A program made the position numbers and the translations under genes. The notes beneath the pieces were generated by a model. It was not told where the DNA came from and made no database searches. It saw only the letters and a list, made by a program, of their open reading frames with translations. A DNA stretch of 64,000 nucleotides, from NCBI RefSeq assembly GCF_003355155.1, contig NZ_CP031320.1:916369-980368 (forward strand). Direction: 5' to 3'. This DNA is from Streptomyces armeniacus (GTDB lineage Bacteria > Actinomycetota > Actinomycetes > Streptomycetales > Streptomycetaceae). Below are positions 1 through 6,680 of the stretch, piece after piece. Every line of letters starts with the position of its first letter. Position 1 is the stretch's first letter.

Positions 1-1
1 C

Positions 2-616
2 GCACCCGTCACCGTCTACCGTCTCGGCGAGATGATGCCCGCCGCCGACAACGGCCTGCCCAACCCGAAGGCGCTGACGCACCTGCTGCTGTCCTCGTTC
101 GTACGGCTCGGCGTACGCCCCGACGTGCCCATGCACTCGGACTGGACGCCGGTGGACGAGACGGCGGCACGCCTCGTCGCCGGGCTCGGAGAGCCGCCGA
201 CCGGCGCCGTCTACCACGTCTTCCGGCCCGGCAGCGTCGACTTCGCGGACGTCGACCTGGGCGGCGGCCCTCGCCGCGTGCCCAGCGACGACTTCCTGGC
301 CGCGCTCCGGCACGGCGCCGACAGCGACACCGACCCCTCGGCCGCCGTACTGCAGGCCCTGCTGGCCGCGCTGCCCGCCACCGGGCCCGGCGGCACCCCC
401 GACCTGCGGCGGCTGCTGGCCGACAATCCGGCGCTGTTCACGCGCCGTTGCTGCGCGGCGCTCGACACGCGGCACGGCGTACGCGAGAGACCCCTGGCGG
501 CGGCCCTGGCCGCGTACCGGGGGACACTCACCGGCAGCACATCCCGTACGGCCCGTGCCGCCCGTACGGAGCGCACCACCCGCACACCACCCCGCGACCC
601 CGCACACCGCAACTGA
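2..616 (+). CDS. thioester reductase (NAD(P)-binding SDR type), C-terminal part
   Basis: The gene enters from the left edge; 204 residues are visible and the start is missing. The visible part begins with a segment containing VYRLGEM, then NPKALTHLLLSSFVRLGV and DWTPVDETAARLV. This matches the end of the extended-SDR thioester reductase domain (RxG strand, helix, then the DWTPVD strand) that releases chains from NRPSs or carrier proteins as aldehydes or alcohols. After it comes a roughly 60-residue tail rich in Ala, Arg and Thr. Whether this is a stand-alone enzyme or the last domain of a large NRPS cannot be seen. It lies 24 bp before an aldo/keto reductase, in an apparent operon with a sulfotransferase and a capsid-like protein, so a role in natural-product assembly is inferred. 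Confidence 0.75.
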   Translation, partial: APVTVYRLGEMMPAADNGLPNPKALTHLLLSSFVRLGVRPDVPMHSDWTPVDETAARLVAGLGEPPTGAVYHVFRPGSVDFADVDLGGGPRRVPSDDFLAALRHGADSDTDPSAAVLQALLAALPATGPGGTPDLRRLLADNPALFTRRCCAALDTRHGVRERPLAAALAAYRGTLTGSTSRTARAARTERTTRTPPRDPAHRN

Positions 617-640
617 CACCGGAAAGACGAGGAAGACGAC

Positions 641-1624
641 GTGCACTACCGAACGATGGGCCGGCTCGGCTGGCAGGTCAGCGAGATCGGCTACGGCATG
701 TGGGGCATCGGCGGCGGACCCGGCGGCTTCACCGGCTGGGACTACGGCACCGCCCCCGAATGCCTGGACCTTGCCGTCGAGGAGGGCTGCACGTTCTTCG
801 ACACCGCCTGGGTCTACGGCCGCGGCGTCAGCGAACGCATGCTCGGCGACCTCCTCCGGCGCCACCCCGGCAAGCGGCTCCGCGTCGCCACCAAGGTGCC
901 GCCGCTGAACCGCGAGTGGCCCCCCGGCCCGAACGACACCCTCGACGACGTCTACCCGCCCGGCCACATACGGGAGTACGTCCAGCGCAGCCTGGAGAAC
1001 CTCGGAGTGGAACGGATGGACCTGCTCCAGTTCCATGTGTGGGAGGACCGCTGGGCCGACGACCCGCGCTGGCAGCGCGCCGTCGAGGACCTCAAATCCG
1101 ACGGGATCATCGACGGCTTCGGCATCAGCGTCAACCGCTGGGAGCCCGCCAACTGCCTGCGCGCCCTCGACACCGGCCTCGTCGACGTCGTCCAGGTCAT
1201 CTACAACATCTTCGACCAGGCCCCCGAGGACGAGCTGTTCGAACGGGCCCGGCAGGACGACATCGCCATCATCGCCCGCGTCCCCTTCGACGAGGGCGGC
1301 CTCACCGGCAAGCTCACCCGCGACACCGTCTTCCCCGAAGACGACTGGCGCGCCGTCTACTTCGGCCCCGAGAACCTCGGCCCCACCGTCGACCGCGCCG
1401 AGGCCCTGCGGAAGGCGCTCCCCGAGGAGCTGTCCCTGCCCGAGGCGTCGCTGCGGTTCATCCTCCACCACCCCGCCGTGTCCACCGTGATCCCCGGCAT
1501 GCGCAGGCCCGAGCACGTACGCGCCAACCTCGCCGTGTCCGACGGGCGGCCGCTCGACCCGGACCTGCTCCGCGAGCTGCGCGTACACCGCTGGGACCGC
1601 CGGCCCACGGCCTGGTCGATGTGA
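641..1624 (+). CDS. aldo/keto reductase family oxidoreductase
   Basis: 327-aa single-domain TIM-barrel NAD(P)H oxidoreductase of usual family length. The aldo/keto reductase tetrad is visible: Asp54 and Tyr59 in FFDTAWVYG, Lys85 in VATKVPP and His132 in LLQFHVWED. The C-terminal cofactor segment STVIPGMRRPEHVRAN is typical. The GTG start at 641 is preceded by a purine-rich ribosome site (ggaaagacgaggaa). It is the second gene of the left-edge operon, 10 bp before the sulfotransferase. It might reduce or epimerise a carbonyl made by the upstream reductase; that is inference and the substrate is unknown. Confidence 0.9.
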   Translation: MHYRTMGRLGWQVSEIGYGMWGIGGGPGGFTGWDYGTAPECLDLAVEEGCTFFDTAWVYGRGVSERMLGDLLRRHPGKRLRVATKVPPLNREWPPGPNDTLDDVYPPGHIREYVQRSLENLGVERMDLLQFHVWEDRWADDPRWQRAVEDLKSDGIIDGFGISVNRWEPANCLRALDTGLVDVVQVIYNIFDQAPEDELFERARQDDIAIIARVPFDEGGLTGKLTRDTVFPEDDWRAVYFGPENLGPTVDRAEALRKALPEELSLPEASLRFILHHPAVSTVIPGMRRPEHVRANLAVSDGRPLDPDLLRELRVHRWDRRPTAWSM

Positions 1625-1634
1625 CGGGGCCGCA

Positions 1635-2354
1635 GTGACCGTCATCGCCATGTGGGCGCACCCGCGCTCGGTCTCGACCGCCTTCCTGCGGATGATGATC
1701 GAGCGCGGGGACATCACGGTCGTCCACGAGCCGCTGGTGCTGCTCACCGACCACGGCGAGGTCACCGTGCCGGGTGCGGACGGAGGCACCGCCACCGTCC
1801 GCACCCCCGGCGCGCTCCTCGCCCACCTCGCCGAACTCGGCACCGCCGGGCCGGTGTTCTTCAAGGACACCCTCGAGTACCACTACACGCACCTCTTCGA
1901 GCACCCGGAGCAGATCGCGGGCTTCACGCACACCTTCATCGTCCGCGACCCCGCCCGCGCCATCGCCTCCCACCACGCGGTGAAGCCCGGGATGGAGTGC
2001 CGCGAGGCGGGCTACGAGCACCAGTGGGCGCTGTACGAACTCGCCTGGCGCGCCACGGGCGTACGCCCCCTCGTCCTCGCCGCGGAACGGCTGCTCGCCG
2101 ACCCCGCCGGCCAGGTCGGGACGTACTGCGCGCGGGTCGGCCTCCCGTACCTCCCGGACGCCCTCAGCTGGCAGCCGGGGGAGCGGCCCGAGTGGCGCAC
2201 GAACCGGCCCTGGCACCTGGACGCCAGCGCCAGCTCGGCGTTCCACGCGCCGGAGCGCGAGTACGAGGTGACCGTCCACAACGACGAGCGGCTGCGCCGC
2301 ATCTACGAGCACCACCTGCCGTACTACGAGCGGCTGGTGGAGCACGCCATCTGA
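1635..2354 (+). CDS. sulfotransferase family protein
   Basis: 239 aa. The N-terminal loop HPRSVSTAF (residues 9-17) sits where cytosolic PAPS sulfotransferases bind the 5'-phosphosulfate, and FIVRDPARAIAS (Arg104, Ser112) matches the 3'-phosphate-binding strand and helix. It resembles the short bacterial group sometimes annotated 'sulfotransferase-like', so sulfuryl transfer from PAPS is likely but not certain. The GTG start lies 10 bp after the aldo/keto reductase, which supports co-transcription. Sulfotransferases are, from memory, among the genes reported next to Family 3 encapsulins, and the next gene is a capsid-like protein. Confidence 0.8.
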   Translation: MTVIAMWAHPRSVSTAFLRMMIERGDITVVHEPLVLLTDHGEVTVPGADGGTATVRTPGALLAHLAELGTAGPVFFKDTLEYHYTHLFEHPEQIAGFTHTFIVRDPARAIASHHAVKPGMECREAGYEHQWALYELAWRATGVRPLVLAAERLLADPAGQVGTYCARVGLPYLPDALSWQPGERPEWRTNRPWHLDASASSAFHAPEREYEVTVHNDERLRRIYEHHLPYYERLVEHAI

Positions 2355-2396
2355 CACGTCCGACAGGTCCGTCAGGCCAGACAGGGGAGCCCGCCC

Positions 2397-3260
2397 ATGA
2401 CCGCCACCGCCACCGGCACCGCCGCTGGAACCGGCACCACAACCGGCACCGGAACCGTTCCCACCCAGGGCGAACGCTTCGCCGCGGCCTTCCGGGAGGA
2501 CCCGGAGAAGGCCGAGGTGCACTTCGACTTCACGCTCACCGACGCCTTCCAGGCGGGCAAGGACCGGCCGCGGCTGACCGCACGCAACCTGTTCAAGAAG
2601 CGGCTCGCCGAGGGCGACACCGTGCACGGCTGGTCGGAGACCCGTCCGCCCGGCTCCTCCGGCCTCCCCGCCTCCGGCCTGCGCGAGGACGCGTACCGCT
2701 TCGGCACGGCCGCCCACCACGTACGGCCCATCACCGCCTGGGTGCAGATACCCGCTGAACTCGCCGGCCACGAGGACGCCCTGGCCGCCTTCATCGACCA
2801 CCGCCTGATGGTCCGCCTCGGCACCGCCGAGAACCGCGCCCTGACCCACGACGTGACCGGCCACCCGGACGTGGCGCGGCTCCCGTACACCGGCGGCTCG
2901 TACGTCGAGGGGGTGCTGGCCGCGTTCGACGAGATCGAGCAGTCCGGCGGCACGGGCCACGCGATGATGGTCAACCCCCGCGACTACTACCGCGAACTGG
3001 TCGGCGCGGGCAGCCTGCTGGGCGACCTCGCCCGCGAGCAGGTGATGATCTGCCGCCACCGCCAGGTGGCACCCGGCTGCGCGCTGGTCGGCGACTTCGC
3101 GATGGCGGCCCGCCTGCTGGACGGCGCGCACTCGGTCATCCGCGTCGCCGAGCCCCCGCCGGGCACGTTCGACACCCCGGGCACGGCGGTCTCCGCGACG
3201 GTCCACGAGTCGGTCGCGGTCCACCTTCCGACCCACTTCTTCCACGTGGTGCCGGCCTGA
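2397..3260 (+). CDS. HK97-fold capsid-like shell protein, candidate Family 3 (natural product) encapsulin
   Basis: 287 aa, the usual size of an encapsulin protomer. Residues 1-23 are a low-complexity Thr/Gly/Ala tail. Residues 40-95 hold a basic, proline-rich stretch that could correspond to the N-arm and E-loop. From residue 112 the pattern follows HK97-type major capsid proteins: ITAWVQIPAEL, then AFIDHRLMVRLGTAENRAL (spine-helix region), MVNPRDYYRELV (190s), a hydrophobic strand, CALVGDFAMAARLLDG (229-243), VIRVAEP, and a C-terminal ESVAVHLPTHFF strand. HK97 gp5, as I recall it, has the same order (AHWIQAS..., YINNRLMYGL, VLNPRDW, a VGGFDMA-like strand, ERLALAH). It sits 42 bp after the sulfotransferase gene with a gggag ribosome site. 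No portal, protease or terminase is nearby, so a co-opted shell fits better than a phage remnant. A cargo enzyme is not identified. Confidence 0.75.
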   Translation: MTATATGTAAGTGTTTGTGTVPTQGERFAAAFREDPEKAEVHFDFTLTDAFQAGKDRPRLTARNLFKKRLAEGDTVHGWSETRPPGSSGLPASGLREDAYRFGTAAHHVRPITAWVQIPAELAGHEDALAAFIDHRLMVRLGTAENRALTHDVTGHPDVARLPYTGGSYVEGVLAAFDEIEQSGGTGHAMMVNPRDYYRELVGAGSLLGDLAREQVMICRHRQVAPGCALVGDFAMAARLLDGAHSVIRVAEPPPGTFDTPGTAVSATVHESVAVHLPTHFFHVVPA

Positions 3261-3270
3261 TGTGAGCGGG

Positions 3271-3295
3271 GCCGGGGTGGCCGCTTCACCCCGGC
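3271..3295 (+). terminator. hairpin terminator of the left-edge operon
   Basis: Perfect 9-bp stem gccggggtg / caccccggc with a 7-nt loop, starting about 10 nt after the stop codon of the shell-protein gene. There is no T-run, as is common in this GC-rich group. It marks the likely end of the biosynthetic operon and falls just before the rearranged region. Confidence 0.6.
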
Positions 3296-3424
3296 GCCCG
3301 ACCCCCCCCGTTATGTTTTCTGCGGTCCTGCAAGAGGGCCGCTGGCCTCCGGGCCTGGCATGGCTGTTCCCCCCTGTCGAACCGATGACCTGGGGGGTGG
3401 TGCCACCGGGCCCGAGAGGCGCCG

Positions 3425-3655
3425 TTGGAGCGGGACCGGCGGTGGCTGCGCTGCGCGGACGGCGCCGCGCTCAGCTCGGTGACGGTGGCCCCCGCCGGAC
3501 ATACCGTCACGCCCCTGCGCCCCCTGGACCTGCGCGCGCCGCGCCACCCGGACCACGGCACACAGGGCCTGCCGGTCAACCGCACCGCCGCGCAGGCCCG
3601 CGTCTCCGCCACTGCCGTACGCGACTGGCGGCTCGACGTGACCGGGCCGCGCCCG
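3425..3655 (+). pseudogene. fragment of a molybdopterin oxidoreductase gene (inverted partial copy)
   Basis: In this frame the plus strand encodes a stretch ending TPLRPLDL, HPDHGTQGLPVNRT, ARVSATAVRDWRLDVTGPRP. This is nearly the same as part of the minus-strand molybdoenzyme gene beside it. The fragment has neither the membrane domain nor the catalytic domain, and after 3655 the frame runs into antisense sequence. It begins at a TTG with no convincing ribosome site. It is best read as a non-functional remnant of a paralogue or an inverted duplicate, not as a gene. Confidence 0.75.
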
Positions 3656-4010
3656 CGCGGTCCAGGAGGTCCCGTACGCGGACGCCTTCCCAGCGCGCCG
3701 ACGCGCTCCACCCCTCGACGCACGCGATCGGCAACTCCTCCGTGTGCTGCGGCAGTCGGGCCAGCTCGGGAAGCGCCAGCGCGTACGGGCGCGGCCCGGT
3801 CACGTCGAGCCGCCAGTCGCGTACGGCAGTGGCGGAGACGCGGGCCTGCGCGGCGGTGCGGTTGACCGGCAGGCCCTGTGTGCCGTGGTCCGGGTGGCGC
3901 GGCGCGAGCAGGTCCAGGGGGCGCAGGGGCGTGAAGGTCTGTCCGGCGGTGACCACCGTCACCGCGCCGACTGCGGCGCCGACCCCGAGGAGCAGCGACC
4001 GCCGGTCCCG
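3431..4010. repeat. large imperfect inverted repeat: arms 3431-3655 and 3786-4010, spacer 3656-3785
   Basis: The two arms align as reverse complements without a gap (coordinates sum to 7441). The innermost 121 bp (3535-3655) are identical, the next 44 bp differ at 4 positions, and the outer 60 bp (3431-3490) differ at about 11. Identity therefore falls away from the centre. The 130-bp spacer is unique molybdoenzyme coding sequence including the CVEGWS motif. The duplication truncates the minus-strand gene. Fold-back template switching, or recombination or gene conversion between inverted paralogues, could make this; an assembly artefact is less likely because the arms are not identical. Confidence 0.85.
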
Positions 4011-4661
4011 CGCGTCGGACTCGTCCCTCGGGTCCGTCGGGTCCGTCGCGTCCTTCGTGTTCGTCGCGTCCTTCGTGTTCGCCCCGTCCTTCCGCATGTC
4101 CGGCGGGCGTTCCCGCCAGTGCGCGGCGATCAGCGGCGCCTTGACCGCCAGATGCAGCAGCAGCGCACCCATCAGCACCCAGGCCAGCGCCCAGTGCACC
4201 TGCCGGAAGGAGAACGGCCACGGATACCACTGCGCGGTGTTCAGCAGCCCCAGGAACAGCTGCAGCAGTCCGGAGGACACCAGCAGCGCCACCGACAGCC
4301 GCTCCAGTGCGTGCCGTACCCCGCGCACCGGCGGCGTCACGAACAGCCGCGGATACACCGTCCAGAGCTTGGCCAGCAGCAGCGGCACCGCCGCGATGCC
4401 GCTGGCCACGTGCAGCCCCTGGCTGAACCGGTAGCCCCACACCGGCCGGGTCGGCAGCCGGTCCGCGAGGACGCCCGGCGGCTCCTGCAGGACGTGGCTG
4501 ACCACCCCGGTGACGAAGCACACGAGCACCGCGGCGCCCAGCCAGCGGCCGACGGCCGTGGCCGTACGGGGGTCGTGCAGCCGTCCGCGGAACCGGGGCG
4601 GCAGCACCCCGCGGAGCCGGGGCGGCACCTCGGGGAGCCGGGGCGGTGAGAGGCGTTTCAT
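3661..4661 (-). pseudogene. membrane-anchored molybdopterin-dependent oxidoreductase (sulfite-oxidase family), 3'-truncated
   Basis: From ATG 4661 the protein has a 4-helix, cytochrome-b-like membrane domain (about residues 30-190; helices at AAVLVCFVTGVV, VASGIAAVPLLLAKLW, VALLVSSGLLQLFLGLL, ALAWVLMGALLLHL). A charged linker with Lys-Asp-Ala-Thr repeats follows, then a transmembrane segment, then the start of a sulfite-oxidase-type Mo domain including IACVEGWSASARWEGV, whose Cys would be the Mo ligand. Sequence homology stops at VRVRDLLD. The frame then runs into the inverted repeat and ends at 3576. Family members continue for another hundred or more residues of Mo-binding and dimerisation domain, so this copy is broken. 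The last codons before the break (DRAGA) can also be read from the repeat arm, suggesting a junction at microhomology. Confidence 0.75.
4045..4080. repeat. two tandem 18-bp units in the molybdoenzyme linker
   Basis: The unit gtcgcgtccttcgtgttc occurs twice in tandem (4045-4062, 4063-4080), encoding repeated Asn-Thr-Lys-Asp-Ala-Thr in the linker between membrane and catalytic domains. It is a minisatellite-like expansion in a disordered region. Confidence 0.8.
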
Positions 4662-4745
4662 GCCTCCATCCCACCGCGCGCCGGCCCCGGATCCGAGGGT
4701 TCACGTGCTTACGAATCGCGGACGTCGGCCCTTGCGAGGCAGCTG

Positions 4746-6224
4746 TCAGGACCGTACGGCGCCCGCGAAGCGCAGCAGGTCACCGATGGTGAACTGGCCG
4801 TACGCGTCCGACAGCGTCGGCTTCCACTGCGGGAACGCGTACCGGTACGAGGACGGGTCGGCGTCCAGGAGCCCGATGAGCACCTCCGCCACCATGCGGC
4901 TGCCGACCGGCCCGAGGTGCAGACCGCCGGAGCGGACCTCGGCCTCCTTCAGCACGTAGTACCAGAGGTAGACGGGGCCCGTGGTGCCGAGTTCCCGGTC
5001 GCTCAGCACCGCCTCCCCGGTCTTGCGCGCGACGTCCTGGCCGGACGGCAGCCCGAGGGTCTCGCTGCGCAGCAGGTTGCGCACGACCAGTGAGGCCACC
5101 GGCCGCGCGAGCGCGCCCTCCTTCGACCCGGGGACGGCGCTCACCGGCAGGTCGAGGAGCTGGGTGTTGAGGCTCGCGATGATCCGCCGCGCGCACTGCG
5201 GCTCCGTGCCCGCGCCGACCGGGAAGAAGCGCGCCCAGTCGACGGCGTGCTCCGGCAGGACGGGCCCGCCGCGCAGGTCCGTACGCGGCATGGCGGGCGC
5301 CTCCGGGTCGTCCGGGAAGATCTTCCCGACGAACGTGTCGTTGACGCGGTAGTCGGAACGGACCGTCGGGTGGCCGAAGCGGAACGCCGCCGCCGCGAAC
5401 TCCACCGGGATGAACGGGGAGTCGCCCGGCACGAAGAACTGCGGGCCGTTCTTCTCCACGTCCCGCACCACCTCCGGGTCGGCGACCCGCATCAGGAAGT
5501 CGTGCACCACCAGCCACTGGTAGTGCCAGCGGACGAGCCGCTGGGCGCTGGAGAACACGGTGTTGTAGTAGTTCTCCACGTCCAGCAGCTGGTCGAGGGG
5601 CACGCCCGGCTGGCTGGTGGGCGGCTCGTCCGGCGGCTTCGGCGGCAGGTGCTGCCCGTACACGTCGGTGATCCGCCCGGAGCGCAGCGCGTCGACGACC
5701 TCGTTGTGGAACTTGATCATCGCGAGGTGGAGCTGCGCCAGCAGCATGTTCTCGTCGTTGCGCGGATCGCCGATCAGCGCGACCTGCTGCGACGTACGGC
5801 CGAGGTCGACGCCGTCGCGGGACAGGGTCAGCTTCGTCTCGTGCGAGTCCGGCGCGTACAGGTGCGGGCTGACCGTCGGCCCGGAGCCGTAGACGGTGTC
5901 CATGTCCAGGCGCGGCGTACGGAAGTCGGTGAGCTCGGACGGCTCGTCGGTGCGGCCGAGCTGCGACATGACGTCGAGCGTCAGATCGTGGTCGATGAAC
6001 TGGCCGAAATAGGTGAAGCCTGCGGCGAGTTTCGGATTCTCCTGTTCCGGAGTGGTGGCGCCGCCGTCCATTGTCCCGCCGGGAAGGCCGAATTCTTTCG
6101 CCGTCTCGAGGCCGGTGGGGCGGCGTGCGGGCAGATTCGGGAACATCCGGCCGAAGCTGCCGCTGACGGTGTTTCCCGCCGCGGAGTGGAGCGCGCGGGA
6201 CGAGGAGCCGTGCAGGGAAGTCAT
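4746..6224 (-). CDS. animal-type haem peroxidase family protein
   Basis: 492 aa, peroxidase-cyclooxygenase superfamily, which oxidises halides or organic substrates with H2O2. The distal motif FTYFGQFIDHDLTLDV keeps the Gln, the Asp that can ester-link haem, and the distal His. The proximal-His motif appears as EFAAAAFRFGHPTVRSDY. The LHLAMIKFHNEVVDAL helix is also typical. There is no signal peptide; the N-terminus MTSLHGSSSRALHSAAGN precedes a proline-rich stretch, as in other bacterial members. ATG 6224 is supported by aggagg about 6 nt upstream. It is monocistronic, with a 456-bp gene-free region upstream. The physiological substrate is unknown. Confidence 0.88.
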   Translation of the reverse strand: MTSLHGSSSRALHSAAGNTVSGSFGRMFPNLPARRPTGLETAKEFGLPGGTMDGGATTPEQENPKLAAGFTYFGQFIDHDLTLDVMSQLGRTDEPSELTDFRTPRLDMDTVYGSGPTVSPHLYAPDSHETKLTLSRDGVDLGRTSQQVALIGDPRNDENMLLAQLHLAMIKFHNEVVDALRSGRITDVYGQHLPPKPPDEPPTSQPGVPLDQLLDVENYYNTVFSSAQRLVRWHYQWLVVHDFLMRVADPEVVRDVEKNGPQFFVPGDSPFIPVEFAAAAFRFGHPTVRSDYRVNDTFVGKIFPDDPEAPAMPRTDLRGGPVLPEHAVDWARFFPVGAGTEPQCARRIIASLNTQLLDLPVSAVPGSKEGALARPVASLVVRNLLRSETLGLPSGQDVARKTGEAVLSDRELGTTGPVYLWYYVLKEAEVRSGGLHLGPVGSRMVAEVLIGLLDADPSSYRYAFPQWKPTLSDAYGQFTIGDLLRFAGAVRS

Positions 6225-6680
6225 GATCGCCCTCCTGACGAATCATGGAAAAAGAAAAGGGCGCCGCTCAGCCCCGCTCGCCGGAAAAAGAAGGCATGCG
6301 GAAGCGGGGGAGCGCGCGGAAGCCCGCCGTTGCCCGGGCCGGGCAGGGGAGGTCCCGGTTCCGGCGGCGGGCGGAGGCGCGTCCCGGTGGAACGCGGATG
6401 CGGTGCCGTCAGACGGCCGGTCGCGCCGTCACTCGTGACGAACGGTCATGGGAATACCCCCTCAGTGCACGTCCCCCGTAAGCGCGGCCGGACCGAGTCG
6501 ACAGCCGCGCTTCTGACGTTCGCGAGTCTAGCAATCCGGCCGACGCGGAGAGCGGCACGAGAGCGGACTCCGGAATTCCTGGGGAATTTCCAGCCATGGG
6601 AAGGGGTCAGTGCCCGCGGATGAAATGGCAGAGAGCATTCCGGTCCCATTCCGGTCCCATTCCCGAACGGGCCGGCGCGC
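6225..6680. other. 456-bp gene-free upstream region of the peroxidase gene
   Basis: No reading frame here has convincing codon structure. Two things are visible: a 12-bp palindrome gtcactcgtgac at 6428-6439, and a stretch at about 6530-6660 that is less GC-rich than its surroundings. The region probably carries the promoter of the leftward peroxidase gene and the 3' flank of the leftward membrane-protein gene. I could not place -35/-10 boxes with confidence. Confidence 0.5.
6636..6665. repeat. 11-bp direct repeat, 2.6 copies
   Basis: cattccggtcc at 6636-6646 and 6647-6657, followed by a partial third copy (cattcccg). It lies just downstream of the stop codon of the membrane-protein gene. No function is apparent. 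Confidence 0.8.

Noticed and set aside
2397..3260. Shell-like protein as a prophage remnant
   Set aside because: No portal, terminase, protease, tail or integrase genes, no att repeats, and it sits in an operon with biosynthetic enzymes. A domesticated shell is more likely.
6245..6650. Small frames in the gap upstream of the peroxidase gene
   Set aside because: They have irregular codon usage, overlap each other on both strands and lack ribosome sites.
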